Positions 44,337 to 51,479 of a stretch of DNA of 64,000 bases are shown piece after piece. The position numbers and the translations under genes were made by a program. Location: positions 1 to 64,000 of the forward strand of contig DASQAT010000059.1 of the NCBI GenBank assembly GCA_035635555.1, read 5' to 3'. Within the stretch, counting starts at the first letter, position 1. Each line of letters opens with the position of its first letter. This stretch comes from Candidatus Dormiibacterota bacterium (lineage in GTDB: Bacteria > Acidobacteriota > Polarisedimenticolia > Gp22-AA2). The notes beneath the pieces are model-generated. The model did not search any database. It was given only the letters and a program-made list of their open reading frames with translations, and had not been told where the DNA came from.

Positions 44337-45319
44337 TCGATACCTTGAGGTCCTGCGCCGAGACCTTGTTCTTCCGCCTGGAGCGCGCCGTCACGGCGGC
44401 GCTCTATCCGTGGTGCCTGCTGCGCCGCCGCCTGGGAGAGCGGCCCCGCGTCCCGATCCTCTTGTATCACCAGGTCGGCCGTCCCGTGGAGGGGGTGCCG
44501 GCCTGCGCCGACTGCGTCTCCCCGGACCGGTTCGAGCGGCAGATCCTCGCCATCCTCGACGCCGGCTACGAGGTCATCCCGCTCTCGTCCCTGGTCCGGG
44601 CGCTCCGGGACGGGCGGACGCCGCTTCCCGCGCGCTCGGTCGTGCTGACCTTCGACGACGGTTTCCGGGGCCAGTTCGTGAACGCCTACCCGGTCCTGCG
44701 GCGCCATCGCCTGCCCGCCACTCTGTTCGTGGTCCCGGGTTATGTCGGACGGTACTCGTTCTACCGCCACCTCGGTGTCGAGGACGCCCCGGCCGCGCGC
44801 GGCGGCACGCCCCCGCTGGCCTGGCTGCCGCTGTCCTGGGATGAGGTCGAGGACATGCATCGGCACGGAGTCGAGGTCGGGTCGCATTCCATGTCGCATC
44901 GATCCCTGGGCCGGCTGTCCGGCGCGGAGGCGGAGTTCGAAGCCCGCAGATCGAGGGAGATCCTGGCGGAGCGGCTGGGAGCGCCGATCGATCTTTTCGC
45001 CTACCCGTTCGGATCACAGGCCTACAAGGATTTCGATCAGAGTCTCGAGGAGATGCTGCGCGGGATGGAGTACGACGGTGCGTGCACCACGGTGATCGGC
45101 CGGTGCGCTCCCGGGGTGGATCTCTACGCCCTGCCGCGCATCCCGATGGAGGAGGCCGATACTCCCTTCCGCGTGCGCTGCAAGCTCGCGGGGGCCTACG
45201 ACTGGGTGGGCACGGTCAAGTCGATCTGCCAGCGCCTCGTGGCGCGGCGGGATCGGGTCGATGCCGGGCTGCCGTTCGATGAGACCTCCGGGCTGGGGGC
45301 CGGGTTCACACGGACATGA
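44333..45319 (+). CDS. Polysaccharide deacetylase-like protein 2
   Basis: 328 residues with the NodB motifs LTFDDGFRGQF and GSHSMSHRSL and the later FAYPFGS. The N-terminal basic/hydrophobic segment may anchor it weakly; no cleavage site is clear. It overlaps the amidotransferase by 4 nt. Only distantly similar to the deacetylase at 36589, so the two probably act on different substrates or steps. Confidence 0.85.
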   Translation: MIDTLRSCAETLFFRLERAVTAALYPWCLLRRRLGERPRVPILLYHQVGRPVEGVPACADCVSPDRFERQILAILDAGYEVIPLSSLVRALRDGRTPLPARSVVLTFDDGFRGQFVNAYPVLRRHRLPATLFVVPGYVGRYSFYRHLGVEDAPAARGGTPPLAWLPLSWDEVEDMHRHGVEVGSHSMSHRSLGRLSGAEAEFEARRSREILAERLGAPIDLFAYPFGSQAYKDFDQSLEEMLRGMEYDGACTTVIGRCAPGVDLYALPRIPMEEADTPFRVRCKLAGAYDWVGTVKSICQRLVARRDRVDAGLPFDETSGLGAGFTRT

Positions 45320-46560
45320 GCGTCCTGGTCACCGACGCCTCCGGAAACCACGCCCTGGCGGTCGTCCGATCGCTCGGGCGCCGCGGTCTGCGCGTCATCG
45401 CGGCCGAGACCGGCCGGCTGGCGCAGGCCGGGTTCAGCCGCTTCTGCGCGGCGCGCGCCCTTTACCCCTCGCCGATCCGCGGCGTGAGGGAGTTCCAGGA
45501 AGGCCTGCGCCGGCTCCTCGACGTCCACCGGCCGGATCTCCTCATGCCGATGACGGAGCGGACGATCCTGGCGATGGGCCCGATGCGCCGGGAGATCGAA
45601 TCCCGGACCAGGCTGGCGCCGCTTCCCTCCGAGGAATCCCTGCGCGTCGCGTTCGACAAGCAGGCGACGATCGGCCTGGCGGCGTCGCTCGGGATCGCCG
45701 TGCCGAGGACAATCGTGCTGTCGAACCCGTCCGACGTCGCGGCGGTGCGCTCGCGCCTGACCTATCCCGCGGTGATCAAGCCCCGGTGCTCCGAGTACCT
45801 GATGGCGGACGGCGGCATGACGAAGGGGGGGCCGCCGGTGTATTGCTTCGGGCCGGACGACCTGGAGGCCGCGTACCTCTCCGTGCATCGGCGCGCGCCG
45901 TCGCCGCTGATCCAGGAGTTCATACCGGGCGAGGGGTACGGCATCTCGGCCCTGTACGACCGCGGCCGGCCCAGGGCCCTGTTCGCGCACCGGCGGCTGC
46001 GCATGATCCAGCCGACCGGCTCGGGGAGCTCGCTGCGCGAGAGCGTATCGCCGCCGCCCGACATGGCCGAGGCGGCGCGCGCTCTCCTGGAGGCTCTCTC
46101 CTGGCACGGCGTGGCCATGGTCGAGTTCAAGAGGGACGCGCGCGACGGCCGGCCGCGACTGATGGAGATCAACGGCCGCTTCTGGAACTCGCTGCCGCTC
46201 GCGGTCGCCAGCGGCGTGGACTTCCCGTTCCTCCTTTATACCCTCGCCGTCGAGGGGAAGTGTGAGGAGCGCTTCGACTACCGGATGGGAGTCCGCTGCC
46301 GCTGGCTCGCGGGAGACGTGCAGCACCTCGTGCGGGTGCTGCGTGGACGGCCGGCCGGATGGACCGACAGCTACCCCTCCCGACTGAGGACCGTCCTCGA
46401 CTTCCTGAAGCCGGCCGGGAGGGACCTGCACTACGACGACCTGTGGCCGGCCGATCCTCTGCCGTTCTTCATAGCACTCGCCGGGGCGGCGCTGCGCGGT
46501 CCCGGCGGCCGCGCGCCCGGGCAGCCTCTGCCGGTGCTCGAGAGGGCGCCCCATGTCTGA
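45316..46560 (+). CDS. ATP-grasp family ligase
   Basis: 414 residues. N-terminal MSVLVTDASGNHALAVVRSLGRRG is the preATP-grasp domain; the grasp has YPAVIKPRCSEYLM, IQEFIPGEGYGIS and the metal-binding MVEFKRD plus LMEINGRFWNSLPLA. Such stand-alone ligases in EPS clusters form amide or ester bonds between a carboxylate and an amine, e.g. attaching an amino acid to a sugar. It could join a peptide or amino acid made by this locus to the polymer, which is a guess. Confidence 0.8.
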   Translation: MSVLVTDASGNHALAVVRSLGRRGLRVIAAETGRLAQAGFSRFCAARALYPSPIRGVREFQEGLRRLLDVHRPDLLMPMTERTILAMGPMRREIESRTRLAPLPSEESLRVAFDKQATIGLAASLGIAVPRTIVLSNPSDVAAVRSRLTYPAVIKPRCSEYLMADGGMTKGGPPVYCFGPDDLEAAYLSVHRRAPSPLIQEFIPGEGYGISALYDRGRPRALFAHRRLRMIQPTGSGSSLRESVSPPPDMAEAARALLEALSWHGVAMVEFKRDARDGRPRLMEINGRFWNSLPLAVASGVDFPFLLYTLAVEGKCEERFDYRMGVRCRWLAGDVQHLVRVLRGRPAGWTDSYPSRLRTVLDFLKPAGRDLHYDDLWPADPLPFFIALAGAALRGPGGRAPGQPLPVLERAPHV

Positions 46561-46569
46561 GGCCCCGGC

Positions 46570-48471
46570 TTGAGGATCCTCTGGGTCAAGGTCGGGGGGC
46601 TGTGGCCGCTCGAGACCGGCGGCCGGCTGCGGAGCTTCCACCTGGTCTCGGAGCTGTCGCGCCGCCACTCCGTCGTCCTCCTCACGACGCACGCCGCGGC
46701 CGACGATGCCGGCGCCCTGGCCCGCCGCCTGCCGCGCGCTGAAGTCGTCTCCTTCCCGTTCGACATCCCGAAGCGGTCCACCGCCGCCTTCGCGCGGACG
46801 CTCCTGCGTTCGTGGCTCTCGCCGCTGCCGGTCGATCTCCTGAAGTTCCAGGTCCCGGCCCTGGCGCGTGAAGTGCGCCGGCGAGCGCTCTCGGGGGGGG
46901 CCGATCTCTGCGTCGCGGATTTCCTCAGCGCCACGGTGAACGTCCCCCTGGACGGGCCGCTGCCCGTGCTGTTCTTCGCCCACAACGTGGAGCACCTGAT
47001 CTGGAGACGGCTGGGCTCGATCGAACGACGGCCGTGGATTCGCCTGCCGCTGGCGATCGAGTGGCGGAAGATGCGCCGGGCCGAGTCGCGGGCATGCGCC
47101 CGCGCGGACCTGACCGTGGCGGTGTCCGAGGCGGACGCCGCGCTGCTCGCGGCCGGCTCCGTGGGCGCCCCGGTGAGCGCCGTCCCCACGGGGGTCGACG
47201 CCACCTACTTCACGCCGGGCGGCGAGGAATCGCCGCGTCCGTCGATCGTCTTCACCGGCTCGATGGACTGGTATCCGAACGAGGACGCGATCCTGCACTT
47301 CCTGGGCGAGATCCTTCCCGTTGTCCGGACCTACGTCCCGGACGTCTCGTTCTCGGTGGTCGGACGGAACCCGACGGCCCGGCTGCGCGCCGCCGCGGCC
47401 GCCGCCGGTGCGCGCGTCACCGGGACCGTCCCGGACGTGCGCCCCTATCTCTCGGAGGGGATGGTGTACGTCGTGCCGTTGCGAATCGGCGGCGGGACGC
47501 GTCTCAAGATATTCGAGGCGCTGGCGGCGGGGAAGGCCGTGGTCTCGACGACCGTGGGGGCGGAGGGGCTTCCGCTCGTCCCGGGCGTGCACTTCCTGCA
47601 GGTGGACGATCCCAAGGAGTTCGCGCGGGCCATCGTCTCGCTCCTGCGCGATCCCCGGCGCCGCGCCGCGCTCGGCGCGGCGGGACGGCGGCTGGTCGAG
47701 GACCGTTTCGGCTGGCCGCGGGTGGCGGAGGACTTCGAGGTGCTCTGCGCCGAGGCCGTCGGGCGGGCCCGCGCCGGGCGGACCACGGGCGGGAGCGCCG
47801 GCCGCATCCCGATCCTCCGGCGCGGCAGGCGATGGCTGCCGCGCGGGATCCTGACGCTGGCGAGGGCGCACCGGACCCTCGACGCGCGGCAGATCCGGAT
47901 CTACTGGAGTCTCAGGTTCAGGCGCGCCCTCGGCCTGCGCACAGCACCGGGGGAGCCGCCCCGGGCGGTCCACAGCGTCGTGTACATCTGCCGCGGCAAC
48001 ATCATCCGCAGCCCGATGGCGGAGGCGCTCCTGAAGCGGTGCCTCGACGATCGGGGCGGACGTGCGGTCGAGGTGAGCTCGGCCGGTCTCTACGCCCGCA
48101 AGGGCCAGCCCGCCGACCCGCGTGCGCGCATCGCCGCCCGGCATTTCGGGATCGATCTCGAGAGCCATCAGGCGCGGCCGGTGTCGCGCGCGCTCCTGGA
48201 GCGCGCCGCACTCATCGTCCCGATGGACTCCCTCATCGAGGCGGAGCTGCGCGCGCGCCATCCGGACTTCACCGACAGGATCAGGCTGTTCCACTCGGAG
48301 GGAGGCGGCCGCGTCCCGCGGCCGATCGACATTCCCGATCCCTACGATGGAGACGTGACGGAGATCCGCCGCCGCTACGATCTCATCGAAGCCTGCGTCC
48401 GCCGCCAGGCGGAGGAGCTTCTGGCGCGGCGCCCGGACGAGAGAGAGGTGGAGATCCGTCGTGCGCGTTAG
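46570..48471 (+). CDS. Glycosyltransferase - low-molecular-weight tyrosine phosphatase fusion
   Basis: 633 residues in one frame. Residues 1 to about 395 are a GT-B family-4-like transferase (GGRLRSFHLVSELSRRH, VFFAHNVEHLIWRRL, VFTGSMDWYPNEDAI, VVPLRIGGGTRLKIFEALAAGKAVVST). After a basic linker (about 396-465), residues 466-620 are a low-molecular-weight protein tyrosine phosphatase: the CX5R loop with Cys474 and Arg480 (CRGNIIRSP) and the late IPDPYDGD acid loop. In capsule systems such a phosphatase (Wzb) dephosphorylates the BY-kinase (here 25914). The start is TTG at 46570. Confidence 0.88.
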   Translation: MRILWVKVGGLWPLETGGRLRSFHLVSELSRRHSVVLLTTHAAADDAGALARRLPRAEVVSFPFDIPKRSTAAFARTLLRSWLSPLPVDLLKFQVPALAREVRRRALSGGADLCVADFLSATVNVPLDGPLPVLFFAHNVEHLIWRRLGSIERRPWIRLPLAIEWRKMRRAESRACARADLTVAVSEADAALLAAGSVGAPVSAVPTGVDATYFTPGGEESPRPSIVFTGSMDWYPNEDAILHFLGEILPVVRTYVPDVSFSVVGRNPTARLRAAAAAAGARVTGTVPDVRPYLSEGMVYVVPLRIGGGTRLKIFEALAAGKAVVSTTVGAEGLPLVPGVHFLQVDDPKEFARAIVSLLRDPRRRAALGAAGRRLVEDRFGWPRVAEDFEVLCAEAVGRARAGRTTGGSAGRIPILRRGRRWLPRGILTLARAHRTLDARQIRIYWSLRFRRALGLRTAPGEPPRAVHSVVYICRGNIIRSPMAEALLKRCLDDRGGRAVEVSSAGLYARKGQPADPRARIAARHFGIDLESHQARPVSRALLERAALIVPMDSLIEAELRARHPDFTDRIRLFHSEGGGRVPRPIDIPDPYDGDVTEIRRRYDLIEACVRRQAEELLARRPDEREVEIRRAR

Positions 48472-49774
48472 TGTGTTCGGGCTCGGGTACGTCGGTTGCG
48501 TGACCGCCGCCTGCCTGGCGAAGACCGGGCACGAGGTGATCGGTGTCGATGTGGACCCGGACAAAGTGTCCATGCTGAACGAGGCGATGCCGCCCGTCGT
48601 CGAGGCAGGGCTGGGCGGGCTGCTCGAGGAGGTCGTCGGCGAGAGGCGGCTTCGAGCCACGACCGATCCGAAGGAGGCGGTGGAGGGCTCCGACGTGGCG
48701 TTGATCTGCGTCGGGACTCCGGGGCGCGCCAACGGGCAGCCGGACGTCGCGGCGATCGAGCGCGTGGGCCGCGAGATCGGCCTGGCGCTCGCGGGCCGCG
48801 AAGAGCCGTTCACCGTGGTGCTGCGCAGCACGGTTCTCCCCGGCACGACCGAGAGAGTCCTCCTTCCCTCGCTGTTCTCGGGGCCGCTGCAGGGACAGCG
48901 AGGGCCGCTGCGGGTCGCCGTGAATCCCGAGTTCATGCGCGAGGGGTCCTCCCTGCGCGACTTCGCGCAGCCCCCGTTCACGCTCTTCGGGTGCGACGAT
49001 CCCGCGACCGCCTTCCTGTTCCGATCGCTCTATACCGGCGTCGACGCCCCGTTCATTCACACGACTCTGCGGGTCGCCGAGACCGTCAAGTACGTCTGCA
49101 ACGCCTTCCACGCCCTCAAGGTCTGCTTCGGCAACGAGATCGCGGACGCGTGCCAGGCCCTGGGTGTCGATGCCGCGGAGGTCATGCGGATCTTCCTCAT
49201 GGACCGGAAGCTCAATGTCTCCGAGGCCTACCTTCGCCCAGGCTTCGCGTTCGGAGGATCGTGCCTGCCGAAGGACCTGCGCGCCCTCGTCCACGCCGGC
49301 CGCCAGGCGGACCTGCCGCTGCCGCTCCTTTCGTCCATTCTGCCTTCGAACGACGAGCAGATCCGCCGGGCCGTCGAGACGGTCCTGCGGACCCGCAAGA
49401 AGCGCGTCGGGATCGTCGGCCTGTCGTTCAAGCCGGGGACGGACGATCTCCGGGAGAGTCCCATGGTCGCGCTCGTGGAGACGCTCGTCGGCAAGGGGTG
49501 CGACGTCCGCATCCTCGACCGGAGCGTCTCGATCGCCCGGCTGGTGGGCGCGAACCGCCGCTTCATCCGTGAGGAGATCCCGCACATCGCGTCGTTGATG
49601 TGCGGCAGCGCGCCGGCGCTCCTGGCCCACGCGGACGTCCTCGTCATCGGCCGCCCCGGCGAGGAGGCGGCCGGCGTGCTGGCGGACATCGGACCCGGGC
49701 AGACGGTGATCGATCTGACGCGCGGCGCTGTGAAGGCGCCGGCGCACCGGCGCGAACAGGTGGAATCCCGGTGA
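48461..49774 (+). CDS. UDP-glucose/GDP-mannose dehydrogenase family, GDP-mannose 6-dehydrogenase-like
   Basis: 437 residues. Rossmann start VSVFGLGYVGCVTAACLA and the catalytic Cys in GFAFGGSCLPKDLRAL, which is the form seen in AlgD/GDP-mannose dehydrogenases; C-terminal domain VGIVGLSFKPGTDDLRESPMV. It oxidises a nucleotide sugar to its uronic acid. GTG start overlapping the preceding stop. An AlgD-type product (mannuronate) would suit the heparinase/alginate-lyase-like protein at 40217. Whether the donor is GDP-mannose or UDP-glucose cannot be settled by eye. Confidence 0.88.
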   Translation: MRVSVFGLGYVGCVTAACLAKTGHEVIGVDVDPDKVSMLNEAMPPVVEAGLGGLLEEVVGERRLRATTDPKEAVEGSDVALICVGTPGRANGQPDVAAIERVGREIGLALAGREEPFTVVLRSTVLPGTTERVLLPSLFSGPLQGQRGPLRVAVNPEFMREGSSLRDFAQPPFTLFGCDDPATAFLFRSLYTGVDAPFIHTTLRVAETVKYVCNAFHALKVCFGNEIADACQALGVDAAEVMRIFLMDRKLNVSEAYLRPGFAFGGSCLPKDLRALVHAGRQADLPLPLLSSILPSNDEQIRRAVETVLRTRKKRVGIVGLSFKPGTDDLRESPMVALVETLVGKGCDVRILDRSVSIARLVGANRRFIREEIPHIASLMCGSAPALLAHADVLVIGRPGEEAAGVLADIGPGQTVIDLTRGAVKAPAHRREQVESR

Positions 49775-51378
49775 GGACGCTCGCGGTGGCGGCGGTGCTC
49801 GCGGCTCTTCCGCTGGCGTCTTCGTCCATCGGGAAGGTCGAACGACCGCGGACCACCGTCGACACCGCGTTCCCAGCCCCCGCGGGGAAGACCCTCGCCG
49901 TCGCCGCCGGCGGCGATCTCCAGGAAGCGCTCGACAAGGCGGCTCCGGGGGACGTCATCGTCCTGCAGGCGGGGGCGGTCTACCGGGGACCGTTCACGCT
50001 TCCCAGGAAGGAGGGTTCGGGATGGATCGTCGTCCGGACGGGCGCGGGGAACGGCGATCTGCCGCCCCCCGGGACGCGCGTCGACCCGTCGTTCGCGCGC
50101 ATCATGCCCAGGCTCGAGTCCGCGTCCGGCGCCGTGATCCGGACGGCGCCGGGAGCGCACCACTATCGGTTCGTCGGGCTCGAGATCCGTCCTGCGACCG
50201 GCGCGTTCCTCTACGGTCTCGTCCTTCTCGGGAACGACGAGACCTCGGCGGACAGCCTGCCGCACCACATCGTCGTCGATCGCTGCTATCTCCACGGCGA
50301 TCCTCGCAAAGGGACCCGGCGGGGGATCGCCCTCAACTCCAGCGACACGGCCGTCATCGATTCCTGGCTCGCCGACTTCAAGGAGCCCGGGGCCGATTCG
50401 CAGGCGATCGCGGGCTGGAACGGCCCCGGTCCGTTCAGGATCGTCAACAACCATCTCGAGGGAGCGGGGGAGAACATCATCTTCGGGGGGTCGCCCCCCT
50501 CCATCCCCGGTCTGGTCCCCTCCGACATCGAAGTGCGCGACAACCACCTGTACAAGCCGCCGGCCTGGAAGGCGGACGATCCGTCGTTCGAGGGGACGCA
50601 TTGGTCGGTCAAGAACATCTTCGAGCTGAAAAACGCCCGGCGCGTCCTGGTCGAGCACAACGTGCTGGAGAACAACTGGGTCGACGGACAGGACGGGTTC
50701 GGAATCCTGTTCACGGTGCGCACCGAGGGGGACAAGGCGCCCTGGGCCGTGGTCCAGGACGTGACCTTCGCGAACAACGTCGTAAGGAACACGACGTCCG
50801 GTGTCAACATCCTCGGGATCGACAACACGTCGCCGGCGCGCGCGGGACGGACCACGCGTCTCGAGATCGCGAACAACCTGTTCATCGACATCGGGTCGCC
50901 CGGCAGGGAAGGGTCGGGGACATTGTTCCAGATCGTCGACGGAGCATCGGGCGTCACGATCGAGCACAACACGGCGTTCCACACCGGCAGCATCATCGCC
51001 GCCGACCTGGCGCCGAGCCCGGGCCTGGTGTTCCGGGACAACATCGTCGAGCACAACACGTACGGAGTCTTCGGCAGCGGCCTGGGCAGCGGCCTGCCGG
51101 CGCTCGAGCACTATTTCCCCGGGTTCGAGTTCCGCAAGAACGTCGTCATCGCGAATCCGGCCCCGCGGCGGTACCCCGCCGATAATTTCTATCCCTCCTC
51201 CATCGCGGGGGTCGGCTTCGTCGACTACGGTCACGGCGACTTTCGGCTCGCCGGGGCCAGCCCGCTCCGCGGCAAGGGCACCCAGGGGACCGACCCGGGT
51301 GCCGACCTCGCTCTCGTCCCCCCGCTCTCCCGGTCCCCGGGGTCCTCGGATCGCAGAGGACCCGCAGTTCCCGGTTGA
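49771..51378 (+). CDS. Secreted right-handed beta-helix protein
   Basis: About 535 residues. GTG start overlapping the dehydrogenase stop; signal peptide in the first 20 residues. LQEALDKAAPGDVIVLQAGAVYRG is the hallmark of NosD/pectate-lyase-like beta-helices; repeated strands such as RIVNNHLEGAGENIIFG, VLVEHNVLENNW and LEIANNLFIDIG follow. Probably a periplasmic or extracellular polysaccharide lyase or epimerase (AlgG/AlgE-like fold) acting on the EPS; no definite catalytic residues named. It closes the main operon. Confidence 0.78.
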   Translation: MRTLAVAAVLAALPLASSSIGKVERPRTTVDTAFPAPAGKTLAVAAGGDLQEALDKAAPGDVIVLQAGAVYRGPFTLPRKEGSGWIVVRTGAGNGDLPPPGTRVDPSFARIMPRLESASGAVIRTAPGAHHYRFVGLEIRPATGAFLYGLVLLGNDETSADSLPHHIVVDRCYLHGDPRKGTRRGIALNSSDTAVIDSWLADFKEPGADSQAIAGWNGPGPFRIVNNHLEGAGENIIFGGSPPSIPGLVPSDIEVRDNHLYKPPAWKADDPSFEGTHWSVKNIFELKNARRVLVEHNVLENNWVDGQDGFGILFTVRTEGDKAPWAVVQDVTFANNVVRNTTSGVNILGIDNTSPARAGRTTRLEIANNLFIDIGSPGREGSGTLFQIVDGASGVTIEHNTAFHTGSIIAADLAPSPGLVFRDNIVEHNTYGVFGSGLGSGLPALEHYFPGFEFRKNVVIANPAPRRYPADNFYPSSIAGVGFVDYGHGDFRLAGASPLRGKGTQGTDPGADLALVPPLSRSPGSSDRRGPAVPG

Positions 51379-51479
51379 TCCGGCAAGGGACCGCGGTACA
51401 TTCCTCTCAGATACCACGCGATTCCTCTGCGGAAACCCGTCTGCCCGTCCGGCCGCGCCCGGACGCACGAGGTGCGACG

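Noticed and set aside
45196-48981. Very long open frame on the minus strand (also at 10502-12910 and 51231-54488)
   Set aside because: Antisense shadows typical of high-GC DNA: Arg/Gly/Asp-rich translations without domains, overlapping well-supported plus-strand genes.
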